From NCBI GenBank assembly GCA_900550395.1, contig URSD01000032.1, positions 1-28,166 of the forward strand: 28,166 nucleotides of DNA, in the 5' to 3' direction. The notes under the pieces are model-generated. The model had not been told where the DNA came from, ran no database searches, and saw nothing but the letters and a program-made list of their open reading frames with translations. This DNA comes from an uncultured Porphyromonadaceae bacterium (GTDB lineage: Bacteria > Bacteroidota > Bacteroidia > Bacteroidales > Muribaculaceae). Shown here one piece after another: positions 7,772-15,734 of the stretch (position 1 is the stretch's first letter; each line of letters begins with the position of its first letter). The translations under genes were made by a program, and so were the position numbers.

Positions 7772-9193
7772 ATGATAAATCGAATATTAATCCGGGTAAA
7801 AGTGGTGCAGATGTTGTATTCATATCTGCTCACACAGAGTGAATTCCATATCGATTCCGCGCCAGAGGCGCCGACGGCCGACCGTCGTTTCGCCTACTCG
7901 GTATATCTCGATCTGCTGCTGGCTATAAGCGAGCTTTCAGGAGTATCGACAGCCCGCGGACGAGGCGTACAGACTGTTGCGGTGCCCGTACAGCTGCGCG
8001 ACGGCAAGCTTGCTCCGGCCCTTGCTTCGTCGGAGGAACTGAAGACAGTGCTGACCCGCGGCACGAGCGACATCGACGGCCTCCGTCCCATGCTTCAGGC
8101 CGTGGCTGATGCCATAGCATCTTCCGAGGCATTCCGCGATTACAAAAAGATCAAGACACGCACGCCGGCCGACGAGGCACGGTTCTGGAACATCATCCTG
8201 GAAACCGTGCTCATGAAGAATGCCGAAGTAAATGCTTTCTTCCGTTCATTGCCAGGATTCACCGGCAAGGGCCTGGAGATGGGTTTGCACGAGGCTCAGG
8301 ATTCGCTGGCGGCTTTCGGAGCATCGCGTATGGGCTACCTTTCGGCCAAGGCCGACCTGCAACGTTCTCTCGACAAAGCCTACGACCTGTATTTCGGTCT
8401 GTTTGAGCTGATTGCCGATATCACGCGCGAACAGCTCAACCGAATCGAGGCAGCCAAAGAGAAATATGTGCCCACAGCTGCCGACCTCAATCCCGACATG
8501 CGTTTTGTCGAAAACAAGTTCGTGGCACGTCTGCTCGCCGACGAGGCTTTCTGCAAGCGCGTGGAGAAACAGCCCATGCACTGGAGCGACGACCCGGTGC
8601 TTGTGCCGCGTCTGCTTGACGAAATCCTTGCGTCGGATATATATAAGAAATACATGGAGGCACCGTCCGCCGACTATGCCGCCGACTGCGAGCTGTGGCG
8701 CGACCTGTGCAAGAACATCATTCTGCCGGGCGAGGCTCTTGCCGAGGCAATGGAAAACCGGTCGGTGTTCTGGAACGACGACATGCAGGTGATGGGTACT
8801 TTCGTTCTCAAGAGCCTGCGTCAGATGGCATCAGCCCCCGAGGGGGAGCCTTTGCCATTCCTTCCGCAGTATAAGGATGCCGAGGACGAGGCCTTCGGAC
8901 CCGAGCTCTTCACCCTGGCCGTGCAGCACCGCGATGAATACCGTGCGCTGATTGACCGCTTCATTGACCGTGAGCACTGGGACACGGAGCGCATAGCCTT
9001 TATGGACATTGTAGTGATGACATGTGCCATCGCAGAGCTCCTCAATTACCCCGCCATCCCCGTGCCTGTGACTATGAACGAGTATGTGGAGATAGCCAAC
9101 AGCTACAGCACCGCCCGCAGCGGTCAGTTCGTCAACGGAGTGTTGTATTCCGTGAGCGACTATCTGCGCAGTGAAGGTCGCCTCAATAAATAA
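7772..9193 (+). CDS. nusB: NusB antitermination factor, enlarged N-terminal region
   Basis: 473 aa, far longer than proteobacterial NusB (about 140 aa) and clearly longer than the roughly 310 aa I expect in Bacteroides. NusB pairs with NusE (S10) on boxA RNA for rRNA antitermination. The NusB fold is C-terminal, about residues 372-466, with WDTERIAFMDIVVMTCAIAELL and the VPVTMNEYVEIANSYSTARSGQFVNGVL signature. The N-terminus (NRILIRVKVVQMLYSY) is also typical of Bacteroidota NusB. Residues 23-195 look like an added block related to 196-352: RFAYSVYLDLLLAISE resembles LDKAYDLYFGLFELIADI, and the SEAFRDYKK...FWNII stretch resembles SDIYKKYM...LWRDLCKNII. It heads a compact cluster. Confidence 0.88.
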   Translation: MINRILIRVKVVQMLYSYLLTQSEFHIDSAPEAPTADRRFAYSVYLDLLLAISELSGVSTARGRGVQTVAVPVQLRDGKLAPALASSEELKTVLTRGTSDIDGLRPMLQAVADAIASSEAFRDYKKIKTRTPADEARFWNIILETVLMKNAEVNAFFRSLPGFTGKGLEMGLHEAQDSLAAFGASRMGYLSAKADLQRSLDKAYDLYFGLFELIADITREQLNRIEAAKEKYVPTAADLNPDMRFVENKFVARLLADEAFCKRVEKQPMHWSDDPVLVPRLLDEILASDIYKKYMEAPSADYAADCELWRDLCKNIILPGEALAEAMENRSVFWNDDMQVMGTFVLKSLRQMASAPEGEPLPFLPQYKDAEDEAFGPELFTLAVQHRDEYRALIDRFIDREHWDTERIAFMDIVVMTCAIAELLNYPAIPVPVTMNEYVEIANSYSTARSGQFVNGVLYSVSDYLRSEGRLNK

Positions 9194-9225
9194 CCAACCG
9201 ATAAATCATTAAACTCTTACTAATA

Positions 9226-9555
9226 ATGCTTTCCAATTACATTCTCCTCCAGGCCGCAGCCGGCCAGGGCAGCTTCCTCTCCAGCTGGGGCCTCATCATC
9301 ATCCTCTTCGTAGTGTTCTACTTCTTCATGATTCGTCCGCAGCAGAAGCGTCAGAAGGAAATCAAGAAGTTCCGCGAAGGTCTTGCAAAGGGCGACAGCG
9401 TCGTTACCGCAGGCGGTATTCACGGAAAAATCGTCGAGGCTGACCCCAATGTGACTTACCTGCTGATTGAGATCGCCAGCGGCGTGCGCATCCGTGTCGA
9501 CAAGGGTTCCGTTTATCCCTCGGCTGCTGAAGTAGCACAGGCCGCAGGCAAATAA
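9226..9555 (+). CDS. yajC: Sec translocon accessory subunit YajC
   Basis: 109 aa. YajC is a small inner-membrane partner of SecDF in the Sec translocon. One transmembrane segment covers about residues 21-36 (LIIILFVVFYFF), followed by the family signature MIRPQQKRQKE at 35-45 and a basic cytosolic tail containing the GDSVVTAGGIHGKI motif. The start ATG is 32 bp after nusB with no promoter visible, so co-transcription is likely. The order nusB-yajC-ybbR-like-coaE is, to my knowledge, common in Bacteroidota. Confidence 0.95.
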   Translation: MLSNYILLQAAAGQGSFLSSWGLIIILFVVFYFFMIRPQQKRQKEIKKFREGLAKGDSVVTAGGIHGKIVEADPNVTYLLIEIASGVRIRVDKGSVYPSAAEVAQAAGK

Positions 9556-9585
9556 TACCTGCCGGCAACAACAGGTTCTGCCGTC

Positions 9586-10566
9586 ATGCGCGTTAGCGGC
9601 AAAATCCGGCGCTGCTTTGTCCTGATTGCGCGGGCATCGCGCACCAGGCGTGGCAAGGACATCCTGACATTCGGGGTGTTCCTTGTCATATCCGCAGTGC
9701 TGTGGATTGTGCTTTCGCTGAATGAGGACGATCAGGTGGATTTGCGCATGCCGCTTCGCATCGAACATCTGCCCGATTCGGTGACTATTGTTTCGACACC
9801 CCCCGAGTTTGTCAATGTGAGTCTGCGCGCCAGACGCACCGACCTCCTCAAGAGCCGTCTCGGCAAAAATCCCGAGATAAGGGTGGACTGGCGCACGTAT
9901 CACGGCCGCCGAAGCATAGAACTGAGTTCAGCCGAGCTCAAGACGCTTGCCCGTAATGCCGTGGGCGGCGCTACGGTTCTTGCCGTGACGCCCGATTCGC
10001 TGAACCTCCTTTACACGTCGGAAGCCGGGCGGCGGTTGCCGGTGGTTCTCGACTACAAGGTTACACCGGGACCGCAGGCGGCGTTGCTCGGAAAGCCGAC
10101 ATTCAAGCCGGACTCAGTCACAGTATACTCAATCGGCAATGCAGCCGGCACGCTTGCCGGTGTCTGCACCGAGCCGATTCGTATTTCCGGAATAAGCAAG
10201 ACCACCACCATGCGTGTGCGGCTCGCAGCCGGACCGCGCACCCGCAATGTGCCGGACAGCGTTGACGTGACTTTCGTGGTCGAGCCTCTGATCATGAAGA
10301 CGAGGCGCGTAGTGATAGAACCTGTGAATGTGCCTGCCGGGGTAAAGCTCATCACATTCCCTGCGCAGGTCGACGTCACGTATATGCTGCCTGCAAGTGT
10401 CTATAAGAAGGCTCTGCCGCAGTTTCGCGTGGTTGCCGACTATCGCAAGATTGATTTTTCTAATCCGACGCGCAACATGCGTCTGAATCTTGTGGATGTG
10501 GACGAACGTCTCCAGAATGCGTACCTGTCGGCCGACAGCGCGGAATATATTATTGAACGCAGATGA
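9586..10566 (+). CDS. YbbR-like domain protein, membrane anchored
   Basis: 326 aa. One transmembrane helix at about residues 27-45 (ILTFGVFLVISAVLWIVLSL) after a basic N-terminus suggests a single-span protein with a large periplasmic part. The rest is beta-rich, with repeated segments such as PLRIEHLPDSVTIVS, PVVLDYKVTPGP and VVIEPVNVPAGVKLI that resemble tandem YbbR repeats. YbbR-like proteins in other phyla sit next to the diadenylate cyclase gene; here the neighbours are yajC (30 bp upstream) and coaE. The stop overlaps the coaE start by 4 bp (ATGA), indicating coupling. The biochemical function is unknown, and the family call rests on layout and repeat style. Confidence 0.75.
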   Translation: MRVSGKIRRCFVLIARASRTRRGKDILTFGVFLVISAVLWIVLSLNEDDQVDLRMPLRIEHLPDSVTIVSTPPEFVNVSLRARRTDLLKSRLGKNPEIRVDWRTYHGRRSIELSSAELKTLARNAVGGATVLAVTPDSLNLLYTSEAGRRLPVVLDYKVTPGPQAALLGKPTFKPDSVTVYSIGNAAGTLAGVCTEPIRISGISKTTTMRVRLAAGPRTRNVPDSVDVTFVVEPLIMKTRRVVIEPVNVPAGVKLITFPAQVDVTYMLPASVYKKALPQFRVVADYRKIDFSNPTRNMRLNLVDVDERLQNAYLSADSAEYIIERR

Positions 10567-11135
10567 AACGTATAGCCATCGCAGGCGGCATCGGGACAGG
10601 CAAAAGTGTGGTGAGCCGCATACTGCGTGCGATGGGCTATCCCGTCTACGACAGCGATACGGAAGCCAGACGTCTTATGGATGCAGACTCGGGAATAAAG
10701 GATGTCATACGCCGGGAGATTCATTCCGGTGCGGTTACAGCCGACGGACGTATTGACCGAAGTTTGTTGGCCGACGTCGTATTCTCTGATGAAGCCAAGC
10801 GTCTAAGACTTAACGAGGTGACCCACTCAGCGGTGCGGAATGACTTTGCAGAGTGGTGCGCTGCTCAAGCACACCCAATGGTTTTTGTGGAGTGTGCCAT
10901 TCTTTGCGAGAGTGGAATGATCCGGCATGTCGATGAGATATGGGAGGTGACCGCGCCTGAGGCTTTGAGGGTTGAGCGCGTAAGCCGCCGTAACAGTCTC
11001 GCTCCAGAACAGGTGCTTAGGCGCATAACCGCGCAGAGCGCAGAATACGAAGCACTGCTCGGCGTTGAACGCCTTGTCATTGTCAACGATGAAGTTACGC
11101 CGCTGTTGCCTCAGATTGAAAATGCTTTGAAATAG
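10563..11135 (+). CDS. coaE: Dephospho-CoA kinase
   Basis: 190 aa, normal for CoaE, which phosphorylates the 3'-OH of dephospho-CoA in the last step of CoA synthesis; cytosolic. The P-loop GGIGTGKS is at residues 8-15, DSD at 30-32 marks the substrate side, and the VFVECAIL and RVSRRNSL..EQVLRRI segments fit the CoA-binding lid. Its ATG lies inside the ybbR-like stop (4-bp overlap), and rlmD begins 3 bp after its stop. The window also carries panC and panD, earlier steps towards CoA, in a separate operon. Confidence 0.94.
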   Translation: MKRIAIAGGIGTGKSVVSRILRAMGYPVYDSDTEARRLMDADSGIKDVIRREIHSGAVTADGRIDRSLLADVVFSDEAKRLRLNEVTHSAVRNDFAEWCAAQAHPMVFVECAILCESGMIRHVDEIWEVTAPEALRVERVSRRNSLAPEQVLRRITAQSAEYEALLGVERLVIVNDEVTPLLPQIENALK

Positions 11136-11138
11136 CCT

Positions 11139-12602
11139 ATGTCAAGAAAAAGAAAGGAACTGCCCGTCATTCAGGGGCTTGAAATAACCGATGTGGCTGC
11201 CGAAGGCAATGCGCTTGGAAGGACCGACAGCGATATGGTGGTCTTCGTGCCGTTTGCTGCCCCCGGGGATATTGTGGACGTGCAGCTGGAGAAAAAAAGA
11301 AGCAGCTATGCGATAGGACGTATAGCGCAGCTTGTAAGTCCCGGAAAGGTACGTGTGCCCGCCAGGTGTGAGCATTTCACGGTGTGCGGCGGCTGCCGGT
11401 GGCAGCATCTGCCTTACGAGTACCAGCTGCAATGCAAGCAAAAGCAGGTGGAAGATGCGCTCACCCGCATAGCCAAAATCCCATTGCCGCCGATTTCGCC
11501 GATTTTGGGTGCGAAGAAGATCTGGCGTTACCGCAACAAGATGGAGTACACCTTCAGCAACAAGTGCTGGCTGACTCGCGAGCAACTTGCCAGCGGAGAG
11601 GAATTCCCAGACCGCGATGCTGCCGGGTTCCATATTCCCGGAGCGTTCGATAAGGTGCTCGACATCAAGGAGTGCCATCTTCAGGAAGAACTCGGCGACA
11701 GACTGAGACTCTTCGTCAAGGCGTGGTGCAAGGAACACAGTGTGCCGTTCTTCGATCTGCGCGCACAGACCGGCCTGCCCCGCACGCTGATGATTCGTCT
11801 TACATCCACTGGCGAGAGTATGGCTGTGATGAGCTTCGGCAGCGATGAACCCGATACAATCAAGGCGCTTCTGGACGCGGTACGCGAGGCGTTCCCGCAG
11901 CTCACGTCGCTTATGTATGTCGTAAACACCAAATGCAACGACACGATTGCCGACCTCGACATACAGCTTCATTCCGGTCGTGAATATATTGAGGAGGAAA
12001 TGGAGGGACTTCGCTTCCGCATTGGTCCGAAGTCGTTCTACCAGACCAACTCGCTCCAGGCTTATGAGTTGTACAAGGTTGCCCGGGATTTTGCGGGCCT
12101 GACCGGTTCGGAATATGTTTATGACCTTTACACCGGTACCGGCACCATCGCAAACTTCGTGAGCCGTCGCGCCCGCAAAGTCATAGGCATAGAATATGTG
12201 CCGGAGGCTATAGACGATGCCCGCGTCAACAGTGCTGCGAACGGCATCGACAACACTGAGTTCTTCGCCGGCGACATGAAAGACGTGCTGACTGATTCAT
12301 TCCTCGAAAAGCACGGCCGGCCTGATGTAATGATAGTGGACCCGCCGCGTGCCGGCATGCATGCCGATGTCGTCGGCACAATCCTGCGCGCGGAGCCGCG
12401 CCGCATAGTGTACGTCAGCTGTAATCCGGCCACACAGGCCCGCGACCTGGCGATGTTGCACGAGAAATATGACGTCACGGCGGTGCAGCCCGTCGACATG
12501 TTCCCGCATACGGCGCATGTGGAAAATGTTGTGCGCCTTGAGCTGCGTCCTCAGACAAGCGGCGGAAGCGGCGACGACGGGTCGGAAAGGCAGGAGTTGT
12601 AG
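11139..12602 (+). CDS. rlmD: 23S rRNA (uracil-C5)-methyltransferase, RlmD/RumA family
   Basis: 487 aa. RumA-family enzymes methylate C5 of a 23S rRNA uridine (U1939 in E. coli) using SAM. An N-terminal TRAM-like beta domain (about residues 10-70) precedes a [4Fe-4S] site with Cys77, Cys83, Cys86 and Cys179. The SAM-binding block YDLYTGTGTI is at 328-337, DPPRAG at 401-406, and the catalytic Cys428 sits in YVSCNPATQARD; Glu462 in PHTAHVE is the likely base. The last about 16 residues are low-complexity and overlap the convergent CYTH gene by 52 bp. It starts 3 bp after coaE. Bacteroidota can carry several RumA paralogues, so the exact target uridine is inferred. Confidence 0.9.
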   Translation: MSRKRKELPVIQGLEITDVAAEGNALGRTDSDMVVFVPFAAPGDIVDVQLEKKRSSYAIGRIAQLVSPGKVRVPARCEHFTVCGGCRWQHLPYEYQLQCKQKQVEDALTRIAKIPLPPISPILGAKKIWRYRNKMEYTFSNKCWLTREQLASGEEFPDRDAAGFHIPGAFDKVLDIKECHLQEELGDRLRLFVKAWCKEHSVPFFDLRAQTGLPRTLMIRLTSTGESMAVMSFGSDEPDTIKALLDAVREAFPQLTSLMYVVNTKCNDTIADLDIQLHSGREYIEEEMEGLRFRIGPKSFYQTNSLQAYELYKVARDFAGLTGSEYVYDLYTGTGTIANFVSRRARKVIGIEYVPEAIDDARVNSAANGIDNTEFFAGDMKDVLTDSFLEKHGRPDVMIVDPPRAGMHADVVGTILRAEPRRIVYVSCNPATQARDLAMLHEKYDVTAVQPVDMFPHTAHVENVVRLELRPQTSGGSGDDGSERQEL

Positions 12603-13024
12603 TAACGGGTGTCGCCGGTGACTTCGCGGCCTGCGAATGGAGGCAGAGCGATAGCTTCATTCTCGTGCTGCAATTCAATTTCAGCTACTATCAGACCGGC
12701 AAGATGTCCGCTGAACACATCCACCTCCCAGTCCCGGCCGCAATAGGGTACGATGTATCGCCACTTGCTGACTGTGCAGCCGCAGCATGCGTCCATCATC
12801 TCCCGCGCGTCGCTCGCGGGCACGGCGTATTCCCATTCGCCACGCACAGCACCGTGGTTGCGGCTCTTGACCGTAAGCCACGCGTTATCGCCGGCGATGC
12901 GTATGCGTACCGTGGCATCAGGCGACACACTGAGGTATGCCTGCCTAATCTCCGTCGAGCTTATCGCCATTGACTCAAAACTTTTGTCGCTGACAAGAAA
13001 TTTTCTCTCAATCTCTTTACCCAT
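12551..13024 (-). CDS. CYTH-domain protein (triphosphate tunnel family)
   Basis: 157 aa, the usual size of single-domain bacterial CYTH proteins. The diagnostic EIERK (ExExK) motif is at residues 4-8, followed by alternating charged beta strands (TVRIRI, WLTVKSR, RGEWEY, WEVDVF, IVAEIEL) and the terminal EVTGDTRYYN block typical of Bacteroidota members. CYTH proteins bind triphosphate-containing ligands with divalent metal; relatives include tripolyphosphatases and adenylate cyclase CyaB, and the substrate here is unknown. The ATG at 13024 places the motif right at the N-terminus; upstream in-frame residues run into the divergent gene and are not coding. The 3' end overlaps rlmD by 52 bp. Confidence 0.88.
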   Translation of the reverse strand: MGKEIERKFLVSDKSFESMAISSTEIRQAYLSVSPDATVRIRIAGDNAWLTVKSRNHGAVRGEWEYAVPASDAREMMDACCGCTVSKWRYIVPYCGRDWEVDVFSGHLAGLIVAEIELQHENEAIALPPFAGREVTGDTRYYNSCLSDPSSPLPPLV

Positions 13025-13028
13025 ATCA

Positions 13029-15620
13029 ATGATATTTTCTGCAAAAATACTGAAAATGACATTCCGATGCGTTATAGCCGTCGTTTTTTTTGCGACGGCA
13101 GGCAATCGGTATGTCGTTTCGGCACAGTCGGTATGGGAAAAGACCACGGGCTACTATCTTGTGCGCGGTATGGTGACAGACAGTATTACCGGCGAACCGC
13201 TGCCGTACGCGTCAGTGACTCTTGCCGGAGCTTCAGGTGGCGCTGTGGCCGACGCCAAAGGAGTATTTGAATTCAAGGTACCCGCCAAGGCCAAGGCCCT
13301 CCATGCCGCGATGGTAGGCTATACCAGCAAGACCATACCGATAAAACAGACGAGCCACAACATTTATGTCATACGGCTGCTCCCTGCGTCTACCGAGCTT
13401 GACGAACTTGTGGTGCGCCGTAAGAAATATTCCAAGAAAAACAATCCGGCGGTCGACTTCGTCCGCAACATTAAGGAACGTGCGCCCGAAACTGACCCTG
13501 AGCGACACCCATATTATAATTACCGCCGCTATGAACGCATTACGCTTGCCATCAACAACTTCGAGCATAGCGACAGCGATGCGATAATACGTAAGTTTCC
13601 CTTCCTGACCGAACATGTCGACACGTCCGAAGTGTCGGGCCGTCCCGTGCTTCCCATTTCGGTGCGGGAGACGCTGAACCGCTATGATTACCGGAAGTCA
13701 CCGCGCAGTGAGAAAACCACTGTCCTGGGCCAACGGCATGAGGGCATTGACGAGATGGTCGACCGACAGTCCATGCAGACCTTCATGGAGGATGTGCTGC
13801 GTGAGGTGGATTTATACGGCAATGACATCAATCTTCTGCAAAACCGTTTTGTGAGTCCGTTGAGCCGTATTGGTGTCGACTTCTATAAATTTTATCTCAC
13901 GGATACGGTCGAAATAGACGGTGAACGCTGCGTGGTGCTGTCGTTCTATCCTCACAACAAAGCGGCATTCGGCTTCTCGGGACATGTCTATGTGCCCGAG
14001 GGTGACTCCACGATGTTCATAAAGAGGGTGGACATGAGAGTGCCACGGGAGATCAACCTGAATTTTGTCGACAATCTGCTCATTTCGCAATCGTTCGCAA
14101 AAGCGCCGGATGGTACGCGGCTCAAGACACGCGACGACCTGGTGATGGAAGTGGGCGTAGTGCCGGGAATGCCGCAGATGTATGTGCGCCGTCTCGACGT
14201 ATACGACAGCCATTCGTTCGGCGCACCTGTGGACAGTACGGTTTTCTCTGCACTCGGCCGAACGCTGCGGGCCGACAGTGCGGATGTACGAGATGCCGGT
14301 TGGTGGAACAATGCACGACTGAACCCTATGGACGAACGGGGAGAGGGGCGGGTAGGGCTTCTGTTGGAACGCTTGCGCCGGGTGCCTCTGTTTTATTGGG
14401 GAGAGAAAGCCGTGCGCACCATGGTGGTGGGATATGTGCCTACCGGCAATCCGAGCCGCATTGACATAGGGCCATTGAACACATTCGCAAGCTACAACAG
14501 CGTAGAGGGTCTGCGCCTGCGCCTTGGCGGCGTCACCACTGCAGCGCTGAACAAGAGGGTGTTCGCACGCGGCATGGGCGCCTATGGCTTCCGCGACCAT
14601 CGCTGGAAATACGCCGCCGAACTGGAATACTCGTTTCACGACAAGACGTTCCATTCCCGGGAGTTCCCCGTGCATGCGTTGCGTTTCAATTCAAGCTATG
14701 ATATTGATTTCATAGGGCAGCATTACTATTTCACCAACGTCGACAATATGTTCCTTTCGCTGAAGCGTATGAGCGACCATATGGCTACATACCGACTGCA
14801 AAACCGACTGTCGTACATTCTTGAGCTCAACAATAATTTCTCCGTAAACGCCGCGCTGACGCACGAACGGCAGTATGCCACCGCCATGGTGCCTTTTGTC
14901 GACGCGATGGGCCATTCATTCGGACATTATGACGAGACGAGCTTGAAAGTGGAATTGCGCTACGCGCCCGGCGAAAAGTTTTATCAGACCACCTCGATGC
15001 GTATACCCGTAAACCTTGACGCACCGGTGTTCAGTCTGCGGCACACGCTTGCGCTGAAAGGCGTCGGCGGCTCGAAGTTCGCCATCAACAAAACCGAATT
15101 CAATTTTCAGAAGCGTTTCTGGATGTCGGCATTCGGCTATCTCGACACAATGCTCGGAGCCGGTTATGTGTGGAGTTCGGCACCGTTCATTAGTCTCCTT
15201 ATGCCAAATGCCAATCTGTCATATACCATACAGCCCGAGAGTTTTGCGCTTATCAACCCCATGGAGTTTATCAACGACAGTCAGGTGAACTGGGAACTAA
15301 GCTATTGGGCTAACGGTGCGATCCTCAACTGGGTGCCGCTTGTGAAGCGTCTCAAACTGCGTGAGGTATTCTCCTTCCGCGGCGTGTGGGGGCATCTTAG
15401 CCGTAGAAACGACCCTCAGCTCAGGCCGGAGTTGCTGCGGTTTCCGGTGTCGGCGGCTGCAACGTCGATGGACCGTGGCCCGTACATGGAGGTATCGGCA
15501 GGCATAGACAACATTTTCAAATGCCTGAGACTCGACTATGTGTGGCGTCTCAACTATCTTGACGTCCCTTACGAAATAGACCGTCACGGCCTGCGTGTCT
15601 CTTTCCATATGACCTTCTGA
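13029..15620 (+). CDS. DUF5686 family outer-membrane protein with carboxypeptidase-regulatory-like domain
   Basis: About 863 aa. A signal peptide (hydrophobic VIAVVFFATAG, likely cleaved near SAQS) is followed by a carboxypeptidase-regulatory-like beta-sandwich at about residues 43-120 (VRGMVTDSITGEPLPYASV). The family marker ELVVRRKKYSKKNNPAVDF occurs at about 126-144, then YYNYRRYERI. The C-terminal half alternates aromatic beta strands and ends in F, as outer-membrane beta-barrels do. The function of DUF5686 proteins is not established; the architecture resembles TonB-dependent or usher-like barrels. Starts at 13029 or 13056 are both plausible; 13029 adds two lysines to the signal peptide. 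A longer in-frame ORF to 12753 is antisense to CYTH and rejected. Confidence 0.85.
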   Translation: MIFSAKILKMTFRCVIAVVFFATAGNRYVVSAQSVWEKTTGYYLVRGMVTDSITGEPLPYASVTLAGASGGAVADAKGVFEFKVPAKAKALHAAMVGYTSKTIPIKQTSHNIYVIRLLPASTELDELVVRRKKYSKKNNPAVDFVRNIKERAPETDPERHPYYNYRRYERITLAINNFEHSDSDAIIRKFPFLTEHVDTSEVSGRPVLPISVRETLNRYDYRKSPRSEKTTVLGQRHEGIDEMVDRQSMQTFMEDVLREVDLYGNDINLLQNRFVSPLSRIGVDFYKFYLTDTVEIDGERCVVLSFYPHNKAAFGFSGHVYVPEGDSTMFIKRVDMRVPREINLNFVDNLLISQSFAKAPDGTRLKTRDDLVMEVGVVPGMPQMYVRRLDVYDSHSFGAPVDSTVFSALGRTLRADSADVRDAGWWNNARLNPMDERGEGRVGLLLERLRRVPLFYWGEKAVRTMVVGYVPTGNPSRIDIGPLNTFASYNSVEGLRLRLGGVTTAALNKRVFARGMGAYGFRDHRWKYAAELEYSFHDKTFHSREFPVHALRFNSSYDIDFIGQHYYFTNVDNMFLSLKRMSDHMATYRLQNRLSYILELNNNFSVNAALTHERQYATAMVPFVDAMGHSFGHYDETSLKVELRYAPGEKFYQTTSMRIPVNLDAPVFSLRHTLALKGVGGSKFAINKTEFNFQKRFWMSAFGYLDTMLGAGYVWSSAPFISLLMPNANLSYTIQPESFALINPMEFINDSQVNWELSYWANGAILNWVPLVKRLKLREVFSFRGVWGHLSRRNDPQLRPELLRFPVSAAATSMDRGPYMEVSAGIDNIFKCLRLDYVWRLNYLDVPYEIDRHGLRVSFHMTF
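13042..13049 (-). promoter_or_regulatory. Putative -7 box of the CYTH gene, inside the divergent ORF
   Basis: On the minus strand TATTTTTG matches TAnnTTTG, 17 bp before the CYTH ATG. It lies between the two candidate starts of the divergent DUF5686 gene, so the -33 region must lie within that gene's signal-peptide codons. No clear TTTG is seen at 20 bp. Confidence 0.55.
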
Positions 15621-15641
15621 CTTCGCTTCCCGGACGGCCCG

Positions 15642-15673
15642 TTTGGCAAATTGGCGATTATTGCGTAATTTTG
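15642..15673 (+). promoter_or_regulatory. Bacteroidota-type promoter of the GH81 gene
   Basis: TTTG at 15642-15645, a 20-bp spacer, and TAATTTTG at 15666-15673. The start codon is 61 bp downstream, leaving a leader of roughly 50-55 nt that is T-rich and shows no strong hairpin. The gene therefore appears to be transcribed on its own. Confidence 0.8.
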
Positions 15674-15734
15674 CAGTACATATCAATGAGTTATTCCTTT
15701 CTTTTGCTTTTCTGACAATCTCTTGTAAATCGAT

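Noticed and set aside
12753..13028. N-terminal extension of the DUF5686 ORF
   Set aside because: These 92 codons are antisense to the CYTH gene and precede the signal peptide; true starts are 13029 or 13056.
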